Part shown: piece by piece, positions 10,477 to 22,007 of the stretch | Layout of the letters: the number at the start of each line of letters is the position of its first letter | Numbering within the stretch: position 1 is the stretch's first letter | Assembly: GCA_020747015.1 (NCBI GenBank) | Contig: JAGTJM010000011.1 | Coordinates: 620,001-684,000 of the forward strand | DNA length: 64,000 bases | DNA from: Pyrenochaeta sp. MPI-SDFR-AT-0127 | Lineage: Eukaryota > Ascomycota > Dothideomycetes > Pleosporales > Cucurbitariaceae | Direction: 5' to 3' | Notes under the pieces: generated by a model | Databases searched by the model: none | Told to the model about the DNA's origin: nothing | What the model saw: the letters and a program-made list of their open reading frames with translations, nothing else | Program-made: the position numbers and the translations under genes

Positions 10477-13400
10477 TTAAGCCTCTCCCTCGCTCTGCTG
10501 CTTCTTATTCTTTCCCTTAGTCACACTCCAAACCTTTCTAGACGCTCCTCCCAACCATCCAAAGAGCTTTCCAAACCCAAAACTCCACCCTTTGACCCTC
10601 ACACTCCAGACAAAGAAGTACACCAATGCCCAGTTGCTGCAGCAGAATGCCAGGAAGATGCCGAAATTCCGCCACTTTTGGCTTGCTTGGATGTTCAGGG
10701 TAGAAAGATAGTCGTCTCCGACCGAATATGGGCAATACTGGCACCCGGTGGTATCGCGAGGGTTGAGCAGGTATCCAGGAGCTCCTTGGAGGAAAGTCGA
10801 AGCATATAAGGCGCAAGTCTGGCCAGGAGGAGCATTGAAAATAGCAGTCTCCGTTTGCTGGCACTGAACGGGGATATCGTGCAAAGTGGCGGCCAGCACG
10901 CCGCCAATCCAGTATGTCGATGGGTTCACATAGTACATCCAATACCGCCAGAACGCTGGCATCATGTCGTAAGGTCGAACGACACCATTGAACAAACCAA
11001 ACATGACGAAGAAGAAGGGTAGGACGTTGGAGATCACAGTGAATGATGGCGCAAAGGCACAGATCCACTGGCCCCAACTGGAAATGAAGAGGAAGAATAG
11101 CATCGTCATCAAGAAGACGTAGCCGGATGTCGAGCTATCCGTGGGTAGGCCAGCTGGAAAGTACCAAAGTACCCAGTAAAGTATGGAGCTGAAGATCGCG
11201 ATGGGAATCTCTGCAAGGACTTGTGCACTACCCGATACGGTCAGTGTGTACCTTAAGAAATTAAACCGGGAATACTTACGTTGTGAAGGCAAACCACCCG
11301 TAGATTCTGCTGGGCAGCTCCCGTGCTTTCCATAGTGCCATATTCTGGTAGAATTTCGGTACAACCGCGTTCACGATGGTAGGCGGGATCAAAATGATTA
11401 AAAAGGACGTGAACATGCGATTCTGCAAGTCGCCAATGGTATTGCCGAGTTGATAGAACGTGAAACCGTTGAAAATACCAATGACAACAGCTACAAAAAG
11501 CTTCCCGTAAAGGTATGAAGGATCGCGCCAGTATTGAGTAAAAGTGCGTTTGGTCAGCATCGTAGTTTGGAGCCAGACAGAGGCCGCGAATTCGGACTCT
11601 TCCTCGTTGCTGTCTTTGCGGTTCTCGGACGCCGTCTTACTGCGATCAGTCTTGATTCGTTCAATTTCCTTGAGCAGTTCTTGGTTGTTAGACGACTTTT
11701 CCCATTCCTCGTTCCAATTGATCTTGCTCCCATCCTTGCGTTTGACAGGCTTTGCAGCAGTTTCGAGGATAAACTCAGCCACGTTCTTGTTGGGTGGGCA
11801 TTGTACACCACGATCTCCAAAGTATTTAATCACATCGTTTCCGTTATTACCGACAGGGCCGAAGTAAACTAGAAGCGATGAAAGTTAGCAGACGTATCAT
11901 TCATAGTGGAAACAAAGCTTTTCAGTTCTTCTTCTTAGTGTACTTCATAAACTTTGCAGAAACTGCACAGAGTCTGAAATGTCGCTGAATTACCGTACGG
12001 CACGGCGGAATCACTTACAGGTATTACCACCCGGATTGAGTGCAAGGATCATGTCGAACTGCTGGATGAGTACACTGCTTGGTTGATGTATCGTGCACAC
12101 AATCGCTTGACCCGCAGAAGCGAGCTTCTTTAAGAAACGAACGATGGAATATGCAGAGTTGCTGTCGAGACCGCTTGTGGGCTCGTCGAGAAACAAAAGC
12201 AGAGATGGCTTTGCGGCAAGTTCGACCCCGATGGTGAGGCGCTTTTTCTGCTCAACACCCAAGCTTGACACGAGGGCATCCTCAATGTCTTGAAGTTCTA
12301 GAAGATCGATGATTTTCTTGACATAGTCAAGTTTTTCCTGCTTTGGAATGCTCTTATCTTGTCGCAAGATGGCTGAAAACTCCAAAGCCTCACGAATCGT
12401 GGCTGTATCGTCGTGGAGGTCAAATTGCTCGCAAAATCCGGTGCCACGCTGAAATGCCTTGCCGAGATCTTTACCGTCGACTAGCATCTCACCAGAAACG
12501 ACCCCAGTGCTTTGTCGCTGCGATAGCGTATTAAGCAAAGTTGTTTTTCCCGCACCAGAAGCGCCTACGAGAGCTACCATGACTCCTGGCTTCGCGTAAC
12601 CGTTGACCTTATTCAGGAGCCTACGCTCGCCTCCTTGATACGGCACAGTGTATTTAACGTCCTTCCACGTGAAAATGCTCTCACTGCTCGAAATCGAACC
12701 GAGTGCCTCTTCTTCTTCGTTGGCAGCTGTGGTAGAAGAATTTCCGCTCAACTCTCCTGGTACAACTTTCTCCTCATCAACCAACTCCTCTTGAACATCC
12801 TTTTTTGCTTTTTTCGACTTCTTGAACACCAGAGCGCCTCCACCAGATTTAGTAAAGGAAAAAACCTCGGTTGCGAAGACAGTGATGAGCAGATATAGCA
12901 CTGTAAAGGCTATCACAACACCAAAATTTCGCCAGAGGTTCGATTTAGAGTAGTTAAATGACGTCTGGAGATAGTCTGCACCAGGCACAGTGACTGCGTT
13001 TGGTGGTGCGCCCGTCAAGCTGCAGCCCTGATACGCAGGATCAACACCCGGTCCTTGGGGAACAAGCTGCTCAGGCGCACAATCCAAGGTTCTGTCGGAG
13101 AACTCATTCGCCAAAACTGCTTCAAATGAGTAACCCACTGGATTTACCCTAAACAATGAGGTATAAAGTAAGTGTTTGTCCAACATGCAGTATCCGATGG
13201 GATGTCACATACCAATAGAGCCACCCAAACCAGATGTATTCACTCAGTAGCTGCGGTTTTGGGATCACATAGCCGGTATATATGATGAGAAGGTTCAGTG
13301 CTAGACCAGCAAAACGGACGGCGTCGTCAATGCTGGGAGAAAGCGCAGCGAACATGCGGTATAGCGCTGTGACGCAAAGAGTGGTGGTGTAGATGAATAA

Positions 13401-15647
13401 GAAGTAGACAAAGAATTTGCTAACGTCAACATCTAGACCGGTCATAAAGTACATGATGATAGCTGGTTTGTGTCAGTAGCTGCTCTTCGAACAGTCAAAT
13501 CTAGATTACTTCACTTACAGAAGGGAATGACCTGCGCCAACAGTAGCGGGAAATCCTGAACGACTCGTGCAAGACTGACAGCACTTGGCCTGTAGAAAGC
13601 ATAATCTTCATGCCTCTTCACCACCTCACGCCCGGACACAGCTTTCATTAACTCACTTAATTGGAGCCATCCCAGGAACAAGATCGAGAAGAAGGCCGAA
13701 CCCCCCCTCGTGAACGCTCCAGACGTATCGAGCGACTGTCCATAGAACAAACTTCCGACAATGAGGCCGTTGGCGAAAATGATGAAGAACTTGGTGTACA
13801 GTGTCGTTTTATCACCCCATGTCAACCAAAACTCTCGCTGAGTACAGGCTAGTACCTGCCTTATGAAAGAGACAGTGAACGGTGACTTCTTTCGTACCGT
13901 TTTACTCTTACTTTCTCTCACTGCACCTTCAAACTCCCTTGCGTCGAGGTAGTCGCTGCGTTTCAAATTGTCTTCGTATTGCTCCACTTCCTTGAGAACA
14001 CGCTGATATGCTTCAGAATTCCTGAAAGCCTGCTCGAGCTCAATCGATGTCCTTGGTGCGATGTTTTCGTAGCCCTCGCGGAATTGGCGCTCCGATGGAT
14101 CAGTAACTGCTGTGAGGAAGTCGGCTGTAGTTTGACGTTCAGGGCACTGGAAGCCAAGATCAATGAAGTACTGTTTAGCTTCTGATGCTGGGCCTTGGTA
14201 CACGCAGCGGCCTTGATCGATAACCATGACTTTGTCCATAATCTCGTAGATCTGTTCACCTGCTTGGTATAGTGTAACAAGCGTTGTCCGGTTACTCATA
14301 TCCGTCATAATGCGCAAAGATCTGGCATAGTCAAGTGCGGTGGAAGAATCTAGGCCACGCGTGCTGTTATCCCAGCATACCACAGTGCTCTTGGAAGCCA
14401 AGGTTTCTGCGATAGAGACCCGTTTCCTCTCTCCACCACTGACACCCCTGAAGTACTCATTACCGACCGGAGTGTGCTTTGTATGTTTAATGCCAAATAT
14501 CTTTAACAGTGCCTCGAGAATGACCGGTATGTCCCCCTTTTCGTGCTTTTTCGTTTTATTTTTCAATGCAAACAATAGTGTTTGCCAAACAGTGAGTTCG
14601 GCCATGTGCGAATCATCTTCGGGGTTGTAGTTGACCTCACCACGGAACTGTTTCTTCTGTTTATCGGCTGTGATACCTATAGTAGTGATATAATTAGCAA
14701 CGATTCATAGTCTGATTTGGAAAGATGATCATTGATCACCTTGCATAGCTTTTCAACCGCTGAATAGCACCAAAGGTCCCCTAGAAATGCTCCTGGCACA
14801 CATAGAATCGACTTGACTTACCTCCATAGGATACTTCTCCCTCTACTGCTGTATAACTTTCTCGGTTATTTGATATGGCCTTTAGAAAGGTTGAGCAACC
14901 ACTCCCCGGGCGACCTAAGACAAGCATCATTTCGCCATCCTTGACAACTCCAGTGAAATCGTTGATGAGTACCCTTGTCTGCTTGTGTCGCCCCATTCTC
15001 AACGCAGGCACAAAGTTTGTAACGATGCGATATAGATCCGGTCCAAATGTGCCCATAATTGCCTGCGGTAACGTTTTCACGAAGGTCGCGGTGGAGCCTA
15101 CGCCTTTAACAGTGAGGTGCTTGTAAACGACGCCGACTTTCTTTGCGGACTTGCCGTTTTTGCGCTTTTCGAAATGACCTTCCCGCATGAATTGGTCAAG
15201 CTCAAAGTCGCTTTCTTGGTCGGAAGCTGCGGCGCCGGCGTCTTCTGTTTCATTTTCGGCTATCTCTTCTGGGCCTTCCGCTGTATGCTGTGTAGCGACT
15301 GACGCTCGGCGTTGAATGCTTCGATGCGTGCTCCTTCTACTGAGAGTTCTGGAGAGGCCGTGGGATCGCTCTGACCGAGCGCCTTGTGACCGTGTTTTGG
15401 AGAGCGATACGAGTTCTCCTCGTAAAATGGCCAGGTCCTCCGCTGCCAGACGTGTGTCAATCCCTCCAGCGTCTCGCTCACCCCATGTCCCACCAATTCG
15501 GAGGCCTTCAGGGCTGTCATCGCTGCTACGGCCGCTTTCGGGTGTCTCTTCTGCCTGTTCTCGACCATTCCGAATGTACTCATCCTCATGCCATGGGTTT
15601 CGTCTACTATCCGGCCCCTGGGGCGACTCGAGGGTACTCCCCCACAT
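10477..15647 (-). CDS. PDR-type ABC transporter (ABCG, full-length, NBD-TMD-NBD-TMD)
   Basis: A plasma-membrane multidrug efflux pump of the CDR1/Pdr5 class. Six exons, all in frame: 15647-14822, 14676-13519, 13462-13213, 13148-12019, 11868-11280 and 11227-10477, giving 1567 aa. NBD1 has the PDR-typical Walker A with Cys replacing Lys (GRPGSGCST, near residue 245), the signature VSGGERKRVSIAE and the Walker B region VVCWDNSTRGLDS. NBD2 has a normal Walker A (GASGAGKTT), a degenerate signature (LGVEQKKRLTIG) and Walker B LLLFLDEPTSGLD. Each NBD is followed by a hydrophobic half. The PDR loop of the second half carries NPVGYSFEAVLANEF, and the C-terminal extracellular loop is Cys-rich. The N-terminal 150 residues are Ser/Arg/Glu-rich and variable. 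Substrate cannot be told from sequence. The start is the first ATG, in an A-rich context. Confidence 0.95.
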
Positions 15648-16444
15648 ATTTTTTGGCGTAGGTTGAGATTGCCGTGATATGCTCAGCTACACGTATGGTT
15701 ACTCGGGAGCGGAGACTGCACGGTAGAAGTAGACAGGGAAGAAGCAGGAATGAAATCCGGTCCAGAAATATCTCAAACAATGACGGCCTTTAGAGCTTGT
15801 TCATTGTTCGACGTTGACAAACTCATGCTGGAGACATCGGAGTTAAAACCCAACCATTTTGTCATCTTGTAGATTGATAAACGAGTGATGTGCCCTACCG
15901 AGCGGCTAAACTAGGTACCCACATTTCAACAGTTCTTAGAAACATTAGTCGCGTGCCTGAACCCCCAATTTTTTTTTTTCATATTATCAATCAACAAATG
16001 CACCCATCACCGTTTCATGTTCCCTAGTCAGGAGCGCGCCCGCATGCCATCTTGGGCGTGAGTCATGAAGTTAATGGAGAGTGCGGCAAGTCTGACAAAC
16101 TGTTCCCAAGATCATCTTTACCTAGTATAGTCGCACGACCTCTTGTAGGTACATTTCCGCATGCAGTCGTGGAATGGGCGCTGGGGACTTTGCACCAGCG
16201 GACTTAAGAAAACTCAGATGACGTCAAGGCCACCAAGAGGTTAAGTCCGATCCTAACCGAATTGGGTTGTCAGCAGGTCGCGTCACCAGAAAGTACCAAG
16301 ACCTCGACTTGAGTAATTCGGAACGGAAAATCTATTGTAGCTAATGGGTATTGGCCTTTCACATGGCTGAAGGTAGATGCCATTAATACACCGCCTTGTC
16401 ACTGCTCCTTCCTTCAATCCTCTTTTCCTCGCAGCTGATTGCAC
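15648..16444. promoter_or_regulatory. Promoter region of the ABC transporter
   Basis: About 800 bp between the ABC start and the stop codon of the neighbouring dehydrogenase, which is on the same strand. It must hold the transporter promoter and the dehydrogenase 3' end. A run of T lies near 15970. No ORF is supported. Confidence 0.4.
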
Positions 16445-17817
16445 CTAATGCTTCTTCTCGATGAGTTGAGGAATATCTTCCGGCTTGTTGTTGCCTTCCA
16501 GGATGTTGTAGACGGCGGTGAAGAGAGGGAAATCCTGCTCCATGCCCTGCGACTTGAGGAACTCATTAACTTCATACGCAGTGCTCGTACCCTGAAGCTT
16601 CTGGCCGTTGAGCTCTGTCTGCTCAATCTCATAGATAGTCTTCCCACGCTCGATGGCCATCTTTGCACACCGAAAGTTGCGGCCGCCCATGCATGACGTG
16701 ACAACATCAGCAACGCCACAACTCTCTTCAGTGAATGTGCTTGTACGAGCGCTCTCTCCGAAGAAGGCTTTCCCGAACTTGACCATCTCCAGAATGCCAA
16801 CGCGCATGACAGCAGCCTTAGCATTGTCTCCCCAGCCCAGGCCATCCACGAAGCCTGCTGCGAGTGCGATAATGTTCTTCAAAGCCCCACCCAAAGAGAC
16901 GCCAGCAACATCGCTGACTAGGTGTACATGGAAATATGGTCGGTGGAACAACCTACGGACATTCTCGTGCGAGAGAGCTGGATATTCCGAAGGAAGGGGA
17001 GTAAGATGAGCTGACCGCGGACCAGGGTTTGGCTTGCTGGGGTTGATCAGGTCGACTTGAGAGGCATTCGGTGAACCACTAGGTGTGGGGTTTCGGGAGT
17101 CCATTGGTGGTGGGTCGTACGCAACAGTCGTCTCCGAGTACTTCTCCTGGGCGATCTCAGAAGCAATGTTTGCTCCCGACAAAGCGCCGCAGTAGATATT
17201 GAGTGTCATGCCAATTGTTTCCGACATGAGTCGGATGCCCTTCTCGCCGACATCTACTCCTTTTGTGCAGCATATAGCTCGTGCGTAGGGCAGAATCTTG
17301 CCGACTAGCTGCTGGCTAGACCTGGCAATGAATTGATGCGGAAGAACAAAGATGAGGATTGTGGAGTTCTTGCATGAGTCAGGTAGGTCTGGGTTGGCGA
17401 CAACGTTGGGCGGCAGCGTGATGTTTGGCAAGTACTTGACGTTCTCGTGCACTTTGTTGATGAGCTGCGAAAGCTTTTCGGGCTTGTCTGAGCCACTGTA
17501 GTGTCGCGAATCCTTGGAAATGGTGATTTCTTCTTCGAACACCCACATCTGCACAGTCTCTTCGAAGATGGCTGGGTTCTCCTTCACGTTCTCGGCAACG
17601 AGCTTTGCCATAGTGGTACCCCTGTATCCTTTAGCTTATGTTTCTAGTTGTTGTGGATTTTGCCACTTGATCGCATTGCCGCAATGCGGGTTTGCGTTGG
17701 ACATTCTGCCAGGAATGCGCTTGTTTTGCTCAGAGTGGGGTTACGGCAAGATACGTACCAGTTGCCAGAGCCCACCACCGTCACCTTGTGCTTCCGCTGA
17801 GCACTGAGAGTCGCCAT
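16445..17817 (-). CDS. GPD1: NAD-dependent glycerol-3-phosphate dehydrogenase
   Basis: Reduces dihydroxyacetone phosphate to glycerol-3-phosphate; central to glycerol synthesis, osmotic adaptation and redox balance. Exon 1 is 17817-17759 and exon 2 is 17621-16445, giving 411 aa. The short first exon carries MATLSAQRKHK and the start of the Rossmann motif VVGSGNWGTT, which the splice completes. Downstream are the substrate-domain blocks KNIIALAAGFVDGLGWGDN and ESCGVADVVTSCMGGRN. A Pro/Ser-rich insertion of about 60 residues (from YDPPPMDS) is present, as in other filamentous-fungal homologues. The C-terminal LFTAVYNILEGN block is typical. The preceding Msn2-type regulator gene is a functional neighbour only in the sense of stress response. 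Confidence 0.96.
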
Positions 17818-18911
17818 TTTTCTAGAGGTATCTTCTCCTACTCTAAGGCTTGTAATATACCGGTTGATGTTAGACGCTGGCAGTCGTGTTGGTTGTAACT
17901 GCCGGTGAGAAGCGCGAGGGTAGTAGGTGGCTGGCTGTAACGTGAGGAGTAGCTGCCTCGAGAATTTAGAGAAAGCCAGCTTAAGTACGTCTCAGCGCTC
18001 GTGATATCTGATTACGATGTCAAAACTTTGTCCTAGCCACACCGCGGCTCCAGACAACGACTGCAACGTACCTATCGTCTGTAAGCGAAGGAGCCGCCTG
18101 GCCTCGGCTTCTTGTGATGCGGCGATGCCGAAGCTTCAATTGGCGAGTCGGAGGGTCGAAGTGACAGCAGTCTCTAGATGCCGAATTGGGGGGCTTGGAA
18201 GGAAAAGACAAGAGATAGGCACGCAGATTGTTGAATGCACCTTGTTCAACACCTTTTTTCAAAAAGATGCGCTCATCCGGCAAGGGTCAGCTGCAGGAAT
18301 GCTTATCGATAATGCACCTCAAGCTACTTGGATCCTGGGTCGGCTGATCAACGCCGTAGCTTCGCATTGGCCAATAGAAGAATGCGCTGACGAGCTTCAA
18401 AATATGCCTTCGGTGACATCTGGGGAAACCGAGATATTGACACAGACGACAACTTGGCTCTGGTCTTTGGCTGGTTGATTTCCAGCAGCGTTCCTGGATC
18501 GCGAAAATGGATCATTAGTTCCGGGAGGCGCCGGCTACCCAACATGACACGGCGCAAAGGACGCGCAAAGACTTGAGACCAGCGGTGTCCATGCTGGCAA
18601 TGAAGCTCCACGAAGACACAAGCATAGACAGACGGCAATCAAGAATTGGTGCTAATATTGGGTATTGCAAGTCGTGTGTCCTTCATAACATCGCATTAAT
18701 TATCCTCCGTATCCCCCTTCATTCCCATATCGCACAGAAGTGAACATGATGAGCACGTAGCATGGCACATGGTTTTTGTATCCGAGAATGCTGGGAACGC
18801 TAAACCATCCTCATACGTTTTCATGCCGCGATGCTAATATCCGAACCGCCAAATCGTCCTCATTGCTGTCCAACAGGGAACCGGCCCACTGCCCATGAGA
18901 GCATCGCTGGC
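17818..18911. promoter_or_regulatory. GPD1 upstream region
   Basis: Upstream of GPD1 and downstream of the GPI-type protein gene, both on the minus strand. An ATG-initiated 153-codon frame on the plus strand (18017-18478) has no recognisable family, domain or neighbour support, so I do not call it a gene. Confidence 0.4.
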
Positions 18912-19576
18912 TTACAAGGCGAAGCCGAAGAGAGCCAAAAGACCGCCAGCAAGAGCAGGCGTGCCGTACAAGGCGAGATTAGCGGCAGCACCAGTGCTGG
19001 TCTGGGCGGCACCACCAGAAGACGAGGTAGGCGAGGATGAAGCGCCGCTAGTACGACTTGCGCTGCCAGAGCCAGAGCCGGAAGCCGAGGGAGAGGATGA
19101 CTCGCCGCCGTCTGTGGTGAGGTTGCCGCACTGAGTGTCGCGAGCCTGGATGCAGCGGAATTGGGCAGAAGCGTCGGTCCCGGTTGCATTGATGCAAGCA
19201 TCGTACCAGAAGCGACACATTAAGCCGGGCACAGACTGCTGGTAATTTGACATGGCGGAACTGAGATCGGTGCCGTTGGAACATTTGCAGCTAAACTTAA
19301 GATCGGACTGGTTGCAATTAGCAAAGGCCACCCCAGGAGGACGAAGGCGTGACTCACAGACTCGCACTCATTGCCGTTGCTAGCGATCCTGCCCTGACCG
19401 CCGCAAAGCTCAACGCAAGTGTTCTCGTTGGCATTGCACCACTCGTCGCGCGAATCTTCGGGGACGGAAGTGACGGGAACAGTGCAGCAGGGAATAGGTG
19501 TGTTCTGGGTGCTGTTCTGCGCAGATGCGAAGCTGGCAAAGGCCGAAGCCGCAATGATGAGGGTAGAGTAGAGCAT
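18912..19576 (-). CDS. Secreted Cys-rich protein with predicted GPI anchor (fungal DUF7707-like)
   Basis: Exon 1 is 19576-19358 and exon 2 is 19307-18912, 204 aa, joined in phase 0 over a 49-bp intron with a GCTAAT branch. It starts with a clear signal peptide (MLYSTLIIAASAFASFASAQ). The core holds about a dozen cysteines in CC, WCNANENTC, CVELCGGQG, CKCSNGTD and MCRFWYDACI contexts, a pattern I associate with small fungal surface proteins of the DUF7707 type. A Ser/Gly/Thr-rich spacer follows, then a hydrophobic C-terminal tail (ALAGGLLALFGFAL) consistent with GPI attachment. I use the ATG at 19576; the frame extends four codons further only through a GTG. Function is unknown, with a cell-wall or surface role inferred. 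Confidence 0.85.
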
Positions 19577-22007
19577 GGTGAATGGCACAGAGTATCAATG
19601 CCTGGGTTCAGCAAGGTCAGCGGGAGATCGGCAGCGGTTGAAGTGGAGAGGCGAGCGTAGGGGATTCAAGGTGGGATTGAGAGAGCAATGGGGGGAATAT
19701 ATGCTCTGGAGTACCTGTATCAGTACGGGTGGGACTTACAGCTTGAGTTTATGCTTGGGTTTTGTGTTACGGGTGAAGGAGGCGGGTGGTTGCTGGGGAG
19801 GGCGAAGTTATAGCTCTGACCACCCGGCCGCTAGAGAAACAATGCCAACTCGCGCCTTCCCCAACAGGGCTAGGCTAAATTGAGTTCAAGATACGCTCAG
19901 ACATGTTGGAAAAAGTTGACCTGGACAGCGTTCACACCCTCGTGCGACAGGAAATTGGCAATTAATCTCACGATTTTCTCATGTCTTCTGCCGGCACCCA
20001 TGCCTTGCTTCAGAAGCGCTCTCACGTCCGCTTGCGCCGAATTGTCTCAGAAGTCTTCTCCTCAAAACCCGCCACGCGTCGGATTTTCACCGGGAGGATC
20101 CCCACAAGTGTGCAGTAACGACTCTGGAGCCGGAATGCCTGGCTGTGCCGCCTGCCGGACTACGGGCCTGTGCCAGCCATCCATGAGTAGTTGCGATGCG
20201 CTGGTCCCTGTGGTTGGCCGTGCATTCCAGTCGCTTCGTGGCCAAGTCGCGTCGAGAGCGCGCGTAAAGCACTTCACCTGCGACAGCGGGCAACCCATCT
20301 CTTGGCTGGAGGCAGCGGTGATATGTAGGACGCATTCAAAGCCGCTTGCTGTGGCCGTGCACACTATCGTGTTCCATGGAATCCCCGTACATTGACACAT
20401 CTGGGGCCAGTGAGCGGTCCAGTTTCGGACAAGCATCCAACGGGCCGAGCTCCATTGCTGCATCATAGGCTGGCACAGCAGCGTTCGCAGCCTTGCATGA
20501 CCCCGTGCTTTGGCGGGAAAACTTGAGCAGTGCATCGCGCTGTTTCAGATCGCAGCACCTGCATGCTGCGATTGAGAGCCGGCGGCAGAGAAGGGAAAAA
20601 TGGAAGCCACAAGAAACAACTGCTGCCCATCGCTCGAGCAACAGAGCGTCAAAGAGATCCGGTTTTCCTGCGCCGCTTCCTGTATCTGGCGTTGAGCTTG
20701 CATAAGCGTGCCTCGGGACGCACAGACACTGACGTACATATTCTTTTGACACCCTCTTTAGGCTTGACAAATCCGCATCGAGGGCGCTGTCCGTCGTTTG
20801 TGGGAAAAAGTACGACTTTGCCATTGCCACGTCTTGCCGCGCAAGCTGATCGCGATCTAGTGTCTGACTTGAGGTAACACATGCTGTCCATGAAGGTCAG
20901 CCTGTGGAGGTAAGAGTTAATACACCCACAAATCCGATTCACAGTGGATGCTTGAGTCTCTGCTGTTGATCACCGCACCTTGAAATGGGTCAGAAGCAAT
21001 TGTGAGAAAAGACAGCAACGTCTTCGACCTCATCGCTTCCATTGGTCCTTCATTTGCAAAGAGGTTCTGCACTTGTTAGCGCCCAACAAAATCATTCACA
21101 GGGTTTCAAACAAAGCGGGGAAAAGCCAATCCTACAGGAGCTCGTGCGCCTCGCACATTCACTTGTGGCAGTGCTTAGCTGCGCCCGTTGCCCTCGCGTT
21201 CTGAGCCCCGGGAATAGCAACGACGCAATTGCCCACCGCGGCAGCAGCTCTGTTAGCGTCGTTAGATGGTTACGTGGCGACGTGAGGTGAACTCCGTGGC
21301 AATGCATTCATATGTAGTCCTGGTCAAAGAGCACGTTTATGATATGTGGCCACGTCAAATTAGGTGTCTCTCCTAATTTGATACACCCCAAGCACGCTAT
21401 AGTGTCATCAAGATACGTATTGTGCCTGGAGGTCACCGGAGAACAATCCTTAAAAAAGAAGTAACCTTCACAATAGTTCGAAGATAATCATGCTACTGTA
21501 CCTTTTGCTTACCATTGAAGCCGAATGGCAAAGACTAGACTTCATTGAACGCTTCTAGTAGGCATGAAGATGCGATAGGGATCTGCGGTGGGTTGAATGT
21601 CGATTGAATTTAGGGCCATTGGAAGAATGCAAGACCATAACCATTCAACGCGTACATGGTCCGTGCTGATCAGCACTTCCAACTCAGGCCATCCATACTC
21701 GTTTCTGGTTATCCATGAAATCAGTAAGACCATCAGCGCCATGTCAGGATTTCGGAATCACGTATTCTACAGAAAACTGTATAGTCGCTCTGTACCAGAA
21801 AGGCAGAATAGTTTTCCCAGCCGCAGGGTTGTGAAGTCTCAACAAGCACGAGTATGGATGATGTCACGACTTGAAATATGCCTTGCAGCAACTTTTGCTC
21901 CGTCGCTCATGAAGAAAAATGTGCATATTGGAGCTGAGATATCATCAATCTAACCTTTTGTAGCCATTGAAACATCTGGCCAAGCAGGTTAATGTTCGGC
22001 GCCCGCC
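19577..22007. other. Long intergenic region before the NRPS-like gene
   Basis: About 2.4 kb with no supported gene. Several frames of 60-170 codons exist, but they lack ATG starts or any recognisable domain. A perfect 10-bp inverted repeat with a 7-nt loop lies at 21355-21381. The last part presumably contains the promoter of the NRPS-like gene. Confidence 0.45.
21355..21381. repeat. Short perfect inverted repeat
   Basis: The arms TCAAATTAGG (21355-21364) and CCTAATTTGA (21372-21381) are exact reverse complements around a 7-nt loop. It lies about 630 bp upstream of the NRPS-like start codon. It could be a palindromic protein-binding site or chance. Confidence 0.6.

Noticed and set aside
18017..18478. 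ATG-initiated 153-codon plus-strand frame upstream of GPD1
   Set aside because: No recognisable domain, low-complexity or family signature; lies where the GPD1 promoter must be; a frame this long is expected by chance in GC-balanced DNA.
20336..20824. Minus-strand frame of about 162 codons in the 20-kb gap
   Set aside because: No domain, no signal peptide, no homology I can recall, and no splice or promoter support.
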